Source: Thereva unica (Eukaryota > Arthropoda > Insecta > Diptera > Therevidae). From it: a stretch of DNA of 64,000 bases. The stretch lies in contig OX465284.1 of the NCBI GenBank assembly GCA_949987705.1, forward strand, positions 67,937,470-68,001,469, given 5' to 3'. The translations under genes and the position numbers were made by a program. Below are positions 10,956 to 22,647 of this stretch, in pieces. Below the pieces are notes generated by a model. That model had not been told where the DNA came from. It worked only from the letters and a program-made list of their open reading frames with translations, and made no database searches. The stretch's first letter is position 1. Each line of letters opens with the position of its first letter.

Positions 10956-12915
10956 GGCTTAGATATCCTTATTCGATCACCGAAGTAGTGATGCCTGGCG
11001 GTAGCAGGAGGAGTAAACCCTCTCTCTTCTCTCTCCTATTTTTCGGACTGGAGTTTGCGGTCAGACAATGTAGGTACTCAATTGCGCCAAACTGTCGGAA
11101 CTTTAACTCTGAGCTTTAGTTTTTCAAGTCGGCAATGGGAGCAATTAAATAAAATTTAGGTAAATACTTGTGATTTTTTCGAAATTGCATTCCGACCAAC
11201 CCAATGATTTTATCTGACACTGAAATTTTTTTTTCATAAAGCTGCAATTGATCGTGACTAACGCCGCAATTATAGTTTATTATTAACAATTAGATTGATT
11301 GCGCTTACTACAGTGCTGCCACATTTCTGCCGGTATCTTTGGCATCTTCTACAAAACGCTGTTCACTTGACTGGTTTGAACGTTGTCCGTCGGCTTCATT
11401 GTAAAAACACCGAGTTCGGCAAAATAAAAACAGCTCCAGAGGTTAACTTGCTGGTCCAAGGGAAAAAACATGTCATTGTTACAAGCCCGTTCGACGCCCA
11501 AACATCGCCAGCCCAATACAAAGGTTGTTCGTTTTTCATCAGTTCGTCACCGTGATTTTTATTTTTCGATTAATGAATTGCTGTTATGACCACAGTCCAT
11601 CAGCAGCCGGCAGCACCGCTCAGTTGTGCCCATTTCGTGCTTCGAGCAAGTCATGCAGATTGTACCGGGATAAGCGTACGTAGTGTACCCTGCGGTCTTC
11701 GATCACTTCAGCTCTTTTTGTTCCCATTGGCTCCCGAAGCCGCGTTCGAAGATAATAATTAGAAAAGGAAGATGCAGACCGCAAACTGCTGCTGGTCTGG
11801 AGGTGGTTATAATAACGTCGGTTGGCTGCGCGTTACACTTTGTTCGTAGGTTTCGGAGGGAATGTTATTTTTAATTACAATTTTTTTTACTATATTGATC
11901 TTGTGCACCGAGCTTGGAATCTTTTCTACGGATACACCCCTTTCAGCCATTATTTGTTTTGTAGTTTCCATTCGATGGAGGTGAGGAGCTCTCGTATGGA
12001 GACTGCACTTAGCATCTTGCATCTTGATACAAATTATGTTATGGATTGCAATATTCTTACTGGGAATATATTTATGACGGTTGAAATTACTTCGTGTTCA
12101 CGCATATTGTGTATTGTTAAAGGAAATTACAAATTTACCAGCTTTAGCGTTTCAAAAACCACACTGTACGTGGAAGATCACAATATTTATTGATGCCAAA
12201 TGGGTCTTTTAAATATTGCCATCAAAAATAGTTCTGGCGTTTCTTGTTTCCAGCAGATTGAGGTATGAACTACTTAATCGAAACGATAGCAAAGTGCAGT
12301 ATTCAAGTTCTAAAGAGAATTTTTTTTGGTTGTGCAATAATTCATATTTTCAAATCCCTGTACAGCATTATCAACGTAGTATCACTGACATGTCAGTGTG
12401 TACTAGTATATAGTGTCAGTGTCAGTGAAATATAGCAAATTTTCTAGTTTATTGTTGTGACTGAGGCCATTTTCATAAACGCATGACTGCCCTCACATTG
12501 CAGAATTCAGCTAAAGACTTCCAATTGCTGAATTCTGCAATATTGCGGCAGTCTTGCCTTTCGTTTATGAAAATGCCCAGAATGTATCAAAAATGTCATT
12601 AATGTCGTCCACACACGGCAACGTCGTTACGATGAAAATCGTGGCGGTGGAAACCAACGACGGAAATTTTACGTCATTGAAAACTCAGGCCGGCTCTAAA
12701 CTATTGCGTTGTTCTCGGTCAACTCCCATTCCAGTCTTGAGTATAAACTTTTTTCAGTCTTAACATGAGAATGCTGTCCCAGAGTAAGACACTAGAAACT
12801 CTTCAGCCAAGCAATTATATTACAGTTATATTTTCGGGCAAGATATTTTTTTTCTCGAAATAAGATTGATGTAATTTTTACTCAAGAATCTAAATATTTT
12901 TTATTTAAAACAAAA
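10956..12915. other. No recognisable gene
   Basis: About 2 kb with only short frames lacking domain signatures (for example the 123-residue frame at 11822-12193). No tandem or inverted repeats stood out. Possible unique intergenic DNA. Confidence 0.4.
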
Positions 12916-12920
12916 TTTAG

Positions 12921-13006
12921 TAGATGAATTCAAGTACATCGATGTCGCACTGTGCGTGGCACCTGTACCACGCTCAGTGCGACATCGATGTACTTGAATT
13001 CATCTA
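12921..13006. repeat. 86-bp hairpin with 39-bp arms
   Basis: The left arm 12921-12959 (TAGATGAATTCAAGTACATC...) and right arm 12968-13006 (...GATGTACTTGAATTCATCTA) pair along all 39 positions except one T/A mismatch. The loop is only 8 nt (CACCTGTA). Beyond a small bulge, TTTAG and CTAAA could extend the stem. It could be a small-RNA precursor, a tiny palindromic MITE or a recent inverted duplication. Confidence 0.7.
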
Positions 13007-13555
13007 TCTCCTAAACTAAAGTAGATCTCATCTTGAAACTTTCAGTGTATTATCTATATTCTTTAAGGTATTTTTTAAAATTAAAGTGATTAAAATGAAA
13101 ATGGTCGAAGTTATTAAAATACTGATTTGAAATGTTTACTTCCGGTTTTCTACAAGAAAAAAAATCAAATCTCAAATCTGATTTCATAATTAAAAAGAAC
13201 AGTGAATTTCCTATAGAAATCACTTCAGTTTAATATTTTACTAAAATTTGTTAAATTCGAAAAACCGCTTCCGAAAAAACCGTACTTCCATTACATAAAT
13301 TCTTTACATTTTTTTCGTTGTCCGCTTCACGTGAAATGCCCCAAAAGTCAGAATCACAAACAAAAAAAACAGAAAATTTAATAAACTACAAAAATCACCA
13401 AGGCAACAGCTATTTTTCTGTCGTTCTGTCAAAATTACCAAAAGTGCAATACGGAATAATTGTCTAGCTATTTATTCCGTTCCAACGTGAACGGAAAAAA
13501 GTCTCCAATTTCCCTTGCAGAGCCATCTATTAGAAATTTGCAAGTGATATATTAC

Positions 13556-13672
13556 CAACAGAATTCCGTTTGAAGTCCGTACTCACAAAACAAAAAGTAC
13601 ACGGAAAAATCGGGTGAACGGAATTCCGTGCATCTTTTTACGTGTATTTTATATGGGGAACGGAATTCCGTT
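13556..13672. repeat. Cluster of GAACGGAATTCCGTTC-type palindromes
   Basis: Three related palindromic motifs occur at about 13556-13570 (AACAGAATTCCGTT), 13616-13630 (GAACGGAATTCCGTG) and 13657-13672 (GAACGGAATTCCGTTC). Related half-sites (TATTCCGTTCC, GTGAACGG) lie just upstream. They could be repeat subunits or sites for a dimeric binding protein. Confidence 0.5.
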
Positions 13673-13679
13673 CGAACTC

Positions 13680-16600
13680 CATACTAGGCTTTATTGCAAA
13701 ACTTGCTGAAATTAACAAATCGGCCGCCTGTGGATAGGTTTTGGATGGAGGGCGTAGTATGAACCCCATATTAGTTAAACCATTAGAGTTGCCACATGAA
13801 ATTCAGCGGGTTTCGTGCAGTGCTTCCAAATCAAATTGCTTATGGTACAGAAAAATGTAATTGCAATATTGCAGGTTAAATGTATAATAATTGCAATATC
13901 GCTCCAAAAAATTAACATTTCAACTTTAACTTTAACCAAGCAAATTCGGCTGGTTAATGTTATTGTTAACTTATGACAGTTGTCATAGACCCAGACAAGG
14001 GTGCCATTTTCAATAAACTCACAACCTGTGAAACTTATGAATACACAAAAATGTAAATTTAAATCAAAGTAGCCTTTAAGAATAACTTTAACAAACGATT
14101 GGGTTGTGCAACTCATTTTTACAAACTGGAACTTTAACAACTTTGTTATTGAGTTATTGTTAAAGTTAATTTTAACAATAACTGTAATCAATGATTTGGT
14201 GCGACTCACCCTAAGAAATTCAAATCTTTGCAAGAAATTCTGTTGGAGTTTGTGGAAAGATACCTATCTCTTTTTGGGATAAATCTAACGCAAACTGCAG
14301 CAGGGTAGACAAAAATACCCTAATATGGAATCAAATTGAAAGAAATGTAGGCTGTACAGGTTTGTGTTGTTATAATAAATACGACAATCATTTAGTAACA
14401 ATAAACACCGATAACGTTTTAAGGGGAGAAAGCCCACCATCAATTTTTTTAAAGGGAAGTAGAAGTGAAGCCGCTTCTTCATAGAAAACAAAACAAAAGT
14501 TGCAGAAAATTCTGGATTGCTGCTCCCTTTGTTAATTTCAGCAAGCTCTGCAATAAGCTCAGTTGGCTTTTTCATAGTGCCAACCAAGAAGAAGATGTAG
14601 CTATATAAGAAATGCTGTCTAAGCAGTGGTCCAAGTGGTCAAAGGTAGAGCCAATTTCGACGGAGTACCATGTTGGTATTTTCCATCCAAGAACAAGAAA
14701 ATTGAAAAGATTGAGACAATGGTCCTTTTGTAACATTTGAAAAATTTGATCAAAACGAACATTATATCAGCAACGAATAAATCCATTGAACGGGAAGGAT
14801 TGGGTATAATTATACTGAAGAACTAAAGATCCTCGCTTCAAGTTTCGGCGGGCTATCACGTGGCAACTGTGATCGAGTACGATAGCGAATGTTTTCCGAA
14901 GTATTTCTAACTAGTAGCTGCAAAAAATAACCTCTACATTTAAAGAAGACTCATGATGATGACAAATGTGAAGGGAAATTTGCTTTAAGAAACTCACTTT
15001 GCATTTTGAATACTACGTTCAAAATAGTGTTTTGCAGGATTAAGTAAATATTTCTACTTTTCGTTTACCTTCTAGTTAAGAGCTCATTAAAAGTAAAGAA
15101 TAACTATATCATCTTCTAGGAGAGTCTGCTCTAAATCTAATACCGCATTTTTTATATTTTTTTAAAGCAATTTTCTACACTCCTTTATACAATTTGGTTG
15201 AAACCCATCCTTCTGATATATCAATAAAATGTTCATTCAGTTTCAAACCGAATACGATGAGTTTAACTTCTTCATTTGCTGGCATCATTTCCCATTCCGT
15301 ATTTGTGATTTATGACTTCCATAGGCAATTACTACGCCGCCACTTCACACAACAGCATCTATGGTCTCTCGCGCTCAAACAACTGAAAAACATTTCGATA
15401 TCATTCAAGTTCACTGCAAAAGTCGCCGTCGTTATCGCGCAAGTCAATCACAATCCACGCCATTGAAGGAACTTAAAGTGTCTTAGGTTCTGAGCATAAG
15501 AAAGCTAATAAACCATGAGAAGGTATGAATGACTGAAATTAATTGAAACGTAAGACCCAAGACTATTTCCCAACGCCCACACTTCTATTATTAGAACCGA
15601 AAATAATTTGCATTTAATAGAGGAAGTCATCACGTTACCATTCACCCGCAGATGAGCCATTGTCCCCGTGAAAGGCTCAAAGCCATCAGATTGAGTGATT
15701 CCGATCAGAAGCCACATTAACATGTAGATCTCAATTTCTTACCCAATTCCACCTACGACGGATGAATCCAGTAGCTCCAGCTCCGATAAGGATCGCACCA
15801 AGCCGGTCCCAGAAAACTCTCCCATTGCCAGCCAAGGGGAACAGAAGCAGCTCATATTTCATTGATGACGAATTTCCATACAAACAATGCGGAGGGCAGA
15901 TTTAAATTTGGGTAATCTGTTTCGAGGGAATACTATTGACGAGTCGCAGGGAGATTCAGGTGCAGTGCAGGTAACCGGGAGAGCGTGTGGGACACCCTTT
16001 CGGGCCAGATTATGCCAAGAAAAGTAAAACCATTAAATAGAACCCCGTCCTATCAGCCGAAAGGGATGATCCGCATTAGCTAATAGGCAGGTGCTCGGCC
16101 GGAATTGACGTTGACTTGTTGTGGTCAAGCGGATTACGTGTTTTCGAAACCGGCTTTCGAGCCTCCGAAACAACGGGCTGCCGGGAAACGATTTGTTGTG
16201 CCACCTGAACCATCTGGGAAAACATTTGTCCATTAAGGTATGTCACCACTAATCAACTTATTGCACTACCAGCTAAAATGTGCATTTGCTTGTTTGTGCC
16301 GGGTTAAGTACGGGGACGGACTTAATTGAGCCGCTGCTGATGCTCCCGTGGTAATTGGGTTCGGTGTTTTTAAAGGTTTCGGTACTTAGAATCGGGACAA
16401 TGAGTCTTAGGGTATTTGTTGTGAAACTTAGATCTGTTCTAGAGATTCAACGGAATGGCTAAAGTATTTGAGTGATTTTAAATAAACTTTCGGCGAAGTT
16501 CATGGGTTGGTAATCTTGTAAAATTATTAACGTGGAGAGAGTATAATGTAATTTTGTAAGATTAACATAGAAAAATATAAACAGAGGGCGCAAAAAATAT

Positions 16601-16870
16601 TCATACAATAACCAATTATGTACGAAAGCGTAGTTAAATTCGAGCTCTGTCGTGTGCTGACCCGCCCCGGCAAAATAATATAAATAATCTAAACTAGGCC
16701 AAGGCGAAAGAATGACATACCTCGCAGTTACGGGAGCTCCGTGTACAAGCCCTCACCCGGATTGTAACTACCAGAGTAAAAATAATTTAGTGAGTTAATT
16801 TTTTTAAATGCATATACGCTCCCGTTACAGGCATGAAAATCTATAGATGCACCAGCATCGGCAGCGACTA
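13680..16870. other. AT-rich DNA without a recognisable gene
   Basis: 13920-14200 is rich in TTAACAATAACT- and AACTTTAAC-like words, which produce a long but meaningless 152-residue frame on the minus strand. The rest, including 15780-16260 where GC content is higher, shows no domain, repeat or RNA gene that I can support. Confidence 0.4.
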
Positions 16871-16874
16871 TTTA

Positions 16875-18476
16875 GTCCAGTCAAATTAGAGGTTTGACTG
16901 GAAGATAATTCGGAAGTTGCTGAAAATTGGAACAGCCCTTAAAAACATTATTATACATAAGCTGTAGAGACTGCCACGCGATTGGACGACTGCAAACATT
17001 TTTATTCAAGGTCAAAGGGTCAAAATATCAGTTTTTTGCAAATATATGATAAACCGTACGTCTTATCAGAAAATTGTGTTTACAACGTTTGTAGATTAGG
17101 CAATTATCTACAAAAAAATATATTATACATTTTCTCGTAGGAATTGCCATTTCTGAGATATTGTAGTTTTAATAAGTTTAAATACTCATATTCTATCATT
17201 CCCGACTTGTGAAGGTCATCAGAAATTTAATAAATCCTTTGTTGGAGTACGCGGCTAATATTTTCAGGGGTGATTCCTGGATATGTTTGGAGAAAAAAAT
17301 TGTTCTACAGAGGGCGGCTATCTCCACTATCCACTAAGATACAGGGTGATTAGGGAAAAAAATTTGTTTTTTTTTTAAATTTACTGAAATTTGAATAACT
17401 CCTAAAGTAATTATCATAAAGCAGCCTAATTAGGCTCATCTTTTAGGTAAATGTGTATTCTTTTATTTGGTATAAAGCACAGCAACCTGAGTGACTCCGT
17501 TCAAAATATAATAGGCTCAAACCTATTCTTTTATTTGATATAAAGATCAGGAACTTGAGTTGCTCCGTTTAGAAGATATGTAGGTTCAAAGCATGAGCGA
17601 AATGTTTAAAAGCCTAATGATATTTTTTATTCAATTTAAAGTATATTTTCTGTTTTTTTTACCAAATGGTCCAAATTGGAACAATAATACAAAATTACAT
17701 CTAAATTATGTCAGATAGTAGACAAAACATGATCAACAAAAAACACAAAAAGAGGGGGCTATCTGTGACTATTAAGGTCGATTGTACTTTAAATTGAATA
17801 AAAAAATATCATTAGGCTTTTAAACATTTCGCTCATGCTTTGAACTTACATATCTTCTAAACGGAGCAACTCAAGATCCTGATCTTTATATCAAATAAAA
17901 GAATACACTTTGACCTAAAAGATGAGTCTAAGTATATTGGTTTACGATAATTGGTCTAGGAGTTATTCAACTCTAAATAAATGACAAAAAAGGACATTGG
18001 TTTTTCGCGAACACGCTGTATCTTAGTGGTTAACCCCCTATCTAGAACACATTTTTCCTCCAAATACATCCAGGAATGAACCCTGAAAAAATTATAACAG
18101 TAGTCCAACTTGAACGTCGGAAAACCTATACAAGTCGTGAATGAGTTCATATGAGTATTTTAAAACTTTAAAACGGTGATATCTCATGAATGGCAATACG
18201 TACGGGAAAATGTATAATAACATTTTTTGTAGAAAATCGTATGAGCTACAAACTTTGTGCGACTTTTGTTATGATAGGACTTACGGTTTCAGATGCATTT
18301 GCAAAAAACAGATATTTTGACCCTAAAACCCCCTAGAAAGAAAGGTTCCCGGGGTAGAAAATCGGTAGACTTTATAACCCCTTATTAAGAACCCTAAAAG
18401 GAAGCTCTGTGCCAATTTTCAGCCTGTACCCGACCATTTCCGCTATTTCGCTTTTTTCGGCTTAATTTGACTGTAC
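16875..18476. mobile_element. Foldback DNA element with long inverted arms, TA-flanked
   Basis: Two diverged arms of roughly 700 bp (about 16875-17650 and 17780-18476) are inverted relative to each other. Matching pieces include CAGTCAAATTA at the outer ends, GGTCAAAATATCAG/ACAGATATTTTGACC, and AAGCATGAGCGAAATGTTTA near the centre with its complement around 17820. Both ends read TAGT(C/A)CAGTCAAATTA inward, consistent with a TA duplication as in Tc1/mariner-type MITEs. The left arm also has a ~68-bp tandem duplication beginning TATTCTTTTATTTG at 17456 and 17524. No transposase gene is present. Confidence 0.65.
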
Positions 18477-18559
18477 TAGTAGTGGTACACACAAATGGCT
18501 TCAAATCAGGATCGGGTATATGGAATGAAATTTTACTCAAAATCTGGAGATGATGTTAT

Positions 18560-19110
18560 TTGAAATAGTATTGGGTGTACAATTAAAAAGAATTAAGTAA
18601 TTAAGTAATAGTAAAATTAAAAGATGTCCTTATAACGGGCGAACAACGGGCGTGTTTGAAACATAGACCTAGGACATGTGCCGTGTCAGGAGGATGTTTG
18701 CCGGTCTGTACGGCCGTATATTTATTATTATTATTATTTGTATCATTATATTATTAGTAAGAGGGTTTTCGGTTATTGATGATGTTGTTGTAGCACAAAA
18801 CTCTAAAATCTCGGTAGTTGCCTAAGGAACATCCAAAAATTGAGTGCCGGTAAGGCGAAATGTGGTCAAACCTGCGAAGGCTATGAATGAAACGTTTGCA
18901 GTCGTTAAAGGCTACTTCTAACTTACGGTTACAGGATGATCTAACGAAGGGATGACACTGAGGTCATGCATTATATGCGGCAAAAGTATGGCTTTAACCA
19001 ACTTCATGCGAACATCTTGTGACAAGAGACTACTATGACTACTAGCTAGTGTGGTCACAACACGTCATATTTCTGTTCAAGGCAATACCAAGATTTTTGA
19101 CCCGGTTGAC
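18560..19110 (-). pseudogene. LINE A family, second copy: C-terminal part
   Basis: The minus strand reads VNRVKNLGIALNRNMTCCDH (compare VDYAKNLGIVVNSKLSCCNH in LINE A), then after frame changes RKLEVAFNDCKRFIHSLRRF (compare RLRVAFNDCIRFIFYMRRS). It is the continuation of the RT fragment at 22030-22568, split by LINE B. A short TTATTATTATTATT tract at 18723-18739 lies within it. Confidence 0.7.
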
Positions 19111-19868
19111 GCAGGAGTACATCAGGTTGAGAAACGCCTGCAAAACCACCATCAAGCAAACCAAAGCATCCTTCGATGACAGGTTAAGAAACAAACTCAT
19201 TAACACCTCTGCTGGCAGTAAAAACTTCTGGTCCTTGGTAACCTCCATCAGGAAAAATTTTAACACATCGTCGTCACCTCCTTTCATTCACCATGGGAAG
19301 GTATTAACAGAAAGCAAATCCAAGGCTGACTTACTCGCATCTCTGTTTGCCTTCAATCCTTCCTTGCCTGATACTGCCGTGCAACTCCCCATTGTAGAGG
19401 GTTCTGCTCACTCAATGGGCAGAGTTTTCTTCAGAACTCGTGAAGTGTTCAAGTGTCTCAAGGAGCTCGATCCCAATAAATCCACTGGCCCTGATAAAAT
19501 TCCCCCTATGGTTCTTAAAAAATGCGCTTCACCTTTGACTAAACCTCTGCGCAAACTCTTCGCCCTTTATTACTTCTCTGGAGTTTTCCCTGACTCCTGG
19601 AAACTGGCTCATGTTCAGCCTATACCGAAAAAAGGAGATTCCAGCGACCCCTCTAACTACCGCCCAATAGCAATCACTGCTATCCTCTCCAAAATCATGG
19701 AGACAATAATAAACAGAAAGCTTATGGAATATCTTGAGCGCAACCAAATATTGGATGACAAGCAGTACGGCTTTAGATCGAAAAGATCTACTGGCGACCT
19801 CCTTGTATGCCTAACTGAGCACCTCTACCAAAACATTCATCGCTTTGGTGAATCCGGCTTGGTAGCTC
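19111..19868 (+). pseudogene. LINE B reverse transcriptase, N-terminal part
   Basis: The frame reads QEYIRLRNACKTTIKQTKAS (linker), LDPNKSTGPDKIPPMVLKK, WKLAHVQPIPKKGDSSDPSN, YRPIAITAILSKIMETIINR and DKQYGFRSKRSTGDLL. These are RT motifs 0 to 2. It then enters the MITE within GLVA. The open frame extends upstream into LINE A sequence to 19049, which is not part of LINE B. Confidence 0.85.
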
Positions 19869-20283
19869 CAAAGTCTAGAAATTAACAAGTCTTTCATCTT
19901 CATATGGTTAATGAGTGAAAGGCGAACAGCTGCATGCACAAGTTTTTCAAATGACGATGTAAGGCTATCAGAGAGAGAATGCAACATTTTTATACGCGCT
20001 TAAATACAACCATAAGTCGGAAAATTTTATGAGTTTATATGGGGATGTATTGGTGCATATGTGCGCGTTTGTTTTGAAGACTTCAATTTCGACAGCTGAT
20101 TCAATTGTCTTTCCTTTTCTGGTCTGCATACTTGATCGAAGAGAGAGAATCTGGCTTTGTCTGGCCGAGTTCACGAAGTATGCGTTGAGTTTTGCTCAGC
20201 AGTGATGTTCATATATGCACACACACAATCAACGGTCGGAAATTTTTGTATGAAGATGAAAGACTTGTTATTACTAGACTTTG
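19869..20283. mobile_element. 415-bp MITE with CAAAGTCTAG ends
   Basis: The ends are inverted (CAAAGTCTAGAAATTAACAA... and its partner ...TTACTAGACTTTG), each continuing into AAGTCTTTCATCTTCATA. It is flanked by the 8-bp duplication GGTAGCTC (19861-19868, 20284-20291). Excision restores the LINE B frame. An 8-bp TSD with C/G termini suits a hAT-related non-autonomous element. A second copy lies at 31519-31939. Confidence 0.85.
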
Positions 20284-20347
20284 GGTAGCTCTCGATATCT
20301 CCAAGGCCTTTGATAGAGTATGGCACCCCGCTCTATTGAGTAAACGC

Positions 20348-20821
20348 CAGGGCCGGATTAACAAGTAGGCAGAATAGGCAGTTGCCTGGGGCCCCCGATT
20401 TTAGGGGGCCCCCGAAAAATGAAAAAGACTTCTAAAATTTTCTTACAAACATAAAATTCTAGAGAGTGAAAGAAAAATATAATCAGAACTGAAAATAAAT
20501 TTTACTCAAATAAATAAAACTCAATTGACCGCATCCAAAAGGCGACGACCGACGAACTAGACAAGGTTCCTGGAATTTTCGATAATATTCTGGAACATTT
20601 GAATTTGTATATAAGACGGAGAATTCGCTGTACGGGGATAGTCAAGTCTGAGAATACTCACCGTAAACAATTACTTAGTGTAAAGTGAATAAGTGAATAA
20701 AATATCCTTGTTATTATCACGTAAAAGTCCGCGTTTTTTTCTTTACCGTAGTGAGACCATCAAAAAAGGGCCCCCAAATTGATGGTTGCCTAGGGCCCCG
20801 TTGAGGGTTAATCCGGCCCTG
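20348..20821. mobile_element. 474-bp hAT-like MITE (CAGGGCCGG ends)
   Basis: The terminal inverted repeats are CAGGGCCGGATTAAC and GTTAATCCGGCCCTG. The 8-bp duplication GTAAACGC occurs at 20340-20347 and 20822-20829. Excision restores the LINE B frame (…ALLSKR/HALGID…). Subterminal GGGCCCCC tracts are inverted. The interior contains no transposase but does contain a promoter-like stretch (20567-20615). Confidence 0.9.
20567..20615 (+). promoter_or_regulatory. Promoter-like stretch: heat-shock-element-like motifs plus TATA box
   Basis: Inside the hAT-like MITE, TTCCTGGAATTTTC (20567-20580) and TTCTGGAACATTT (20588-20600) resemble inverted nGAAn arrays bound by heat-shock factor. They are followed by TATATAAG at 20608-20615. 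The spacing is plausible for a Pol II promoter, and the downstream sequence is A-rich (GTAAAGTGAATAAGTGAATA). This is pattern matching only. Short motifs of this kind arise by chance. Confidence 0.3.
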
Positions 20822-20829
20822 GTAAACGC

Positions 20830-21974
20830 CATGCTCTTGGCATCGACTTTCTTCTAAAGAATTGGATTGAGAGTTTCCTTTACGACCGTTCAATCAAGGT
20901 AGTATTGGACGGCGTTGAATCTAATCCCCACTCCATCTCTGCAGGCGTTCCTCAGGGCTCTATTCGATCACCAGCTCTCTTCCTAGTTTTTATAAATAAC
21001 CTGCTCTCAATTCCATCCAATTCACTTCAAGCTTCGCTGAAGACAGTACTTTGCGTTACTCGTATAGCTTTGATAAAGCAAGACAAGCACGGGCCAGACC
21101 TTGTCTGCTTGATCGTGAACTTATGTCCACTTCAATCAACAGGGACATAAGATTGATTCTTGATTGGGGCCTCATGAATCAAGTTGAATTCAACGCACAG
21201 AAAACAAAATACTGGCGCTTCTCTATGAAAACGCGCTCCCCAATGCCTCCCATTAAAGTGGACAGTCTAGAACTGATGGCTGAACCATCCCTCCATATCC
21301 TGGGCATAACTTTAACTGAAGATCTGCGATGGAGTAATCACATATTCCAAATCGCTAAACAAGCATCACAATGCTTGGGATTCCTTAAAAGATGCAAATT
21401 CCTCCTTCCGCCGTCGGCCAGGGCTATAATATACAAATTCTACATTCGGCCCCGCCTCGAATTCAACTCATATCTCTGGGCAGAGGCACCGAGTACTACG
21501 TTAGCGTGGCTGGACAAGGTGCAGAACCGCGCTCTCCAACTCATTGGCGACGTCGCCATTTGCTCCAAAATTGATTCACTTAGTCACCGCAGGAATGTAG
21601 CAGCTCTGGTAAAATTCTATCGCATCTACCATAACGACTGTTCCACCGAAATATATAACCTCCTGCCTTCACGGCGATGTTTTTCCCGCAACACAAGACT
21701 TGCCCATTCGGCTCATCCTCACTATCTACAGCCCTTATTTTCGCGCACACTCCAGTTTAGTAATTCGTTCTTTTCGAGAACAACTCGACTGTGGAACAAC
21801 CTTCCACAGTCAGTTTTCCCAAACTCATACAACATCCAAGAGTTTAAACGCAAGGTTCATCTCCACCTCCTCATGTACCCCCCCCCCCACACTCCCTTTA
21901 ATCTGTTTTATCCTTTCTCTATCCTTCGAGCTAAGCTTACTACCAGATACCTGACGTTGAGGTGTAAGACATGA
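20830..21974 (+). pseudogene. LINE B reverse transcriptase, catalytic and C-terminal part
   Basis: The frame (joined to 20284-20339, LDISKAFDRVWHPALLSK) continues HALGIDFLLKNWIESFLYDR, SISAGVPQGSIRSPALF and FINNLL. A frameshift follows near 21030, then FAEDSTLRYSYSFDKA. The usual (Y/F)ADD is FAED, so the first catalytic Asp is replaced by Glu. The C-terminus continues SLHILGITLTEDLRWSNHI, LDKVQNRALQLIGD, HRRNVAALVKFYRIYHNDCS and FFSRTTRLWNNLPQSVFPNS, as in CR1/jockey-like LINEs. Dead copy. Confidence 0.85.
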
Positions 21975-22029
21975 CGGACTGGTAGTACAAAGGGTGACAC
22001 CTGAGCTTAGATTTTCACATAAAAAAAAA

Positions 22030-22568
22030 GACAGGGTCCCATTTAAGGTAATTTGAAAGAGGTCGGTTGATGACGCGTTAGAATTGGAGAAGATAATGCA
22101 TTGAGATTTAGATGCGTTAAGTTTTAGTGTATTTAAGAAGGACCACCGCTAAGAAGCACCACTCAAGTTGATTTTTAGTATCACTAACATAGGTGTACGT
22201 TAGAATGCTTCACTATTAGTGGAAGATCATTTATATATGTATATACTAAACAGTAGAGGGCCCAAGATAGATTCTTGGGGAATGCCAGCAAAAAGCACGG
22301 CAGGGGAGGAAATTAAATGGGAAATCTTCACCTGTTGTGAACGAGCAGCTAAAAAACTATACATGAGCGTCAGGGCAGAAGAGGAAAACCCAAATTGTGT
22401 ACTGAGTTTTCGTAACAGGACGGAGGGATTGACGTTATCTAAAGCTTTGGAAAAGTCTAGCAGGAGTAGACAACATAACTTGTTTGCATCTTGAGAATTC
22501 CGTATGTCAGTCGTGATTTTTAGGAGAGCAGTGCCACAGCTGTGATGTTTGCGAAAGCCAGACTGATT
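22030..22568 (-). pseudogene. LINE A family, second copy: reverse transcriptase part
   Basis: The minus strand reads SGFRKHHSCGTALLKITTDI, LLLDFSKALDNVNPSVLLRK, FSSSALTLMYSFLAARSQQV, AGIPQESILGPLLFSIY and then WSFLNTLKLNASKSQCIIFS. It matches LINE A (SGFRKSHSC..., LLDFSKAFDSV..., AGVPQGSVLGPLLFSLYIND). The catalytic YADD segment is not readable. It ends exactly at the LINE B poly(A), and the rest is at 18560-19110. Confidence 0.75.
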
Positions 22569-22647
22569 TGAATTTACAAGCGTACGGTGCTAGTTCTAAC
22601 TAAGCTTATGTTCGTCTGTCGTTCACTGTCAACCTAGTAACTATGGC

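Larger units (their letters stand above)
19111..22029 (+). mobile_element. LINE B: non-LTR retrotransposon, 5'-truncated, with two MITE insertions
   Basis: A plus-strand LINE runs from the junction at 19111 to a 3' end reading TTTTCACAT followed by nine A residues (22021-22029). Removing two small elements (19869-20283 and 20348-20821, each with 8-bp TSDs) rejoins the RT frame. It is inserted in the minus-strand second copy of LINE A, whose halves lie at 18560-19110 and 22030-22568. Three-prime relics of the same family occur at 37555-38012, 39170-39235 and 58000-58140. Confidence 0.75.

Noticed and set aside
13775..14233. 152-residue minus-strand frame
   Set aside because: It arises from repeated TTAACAATAACT-like words. 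No domain or sensible composition.
22219..22494. 91-residue plus-strand frame
   Set aside because: It is the antisense of the minus-strand LINE A reverse transcriptase fragment.
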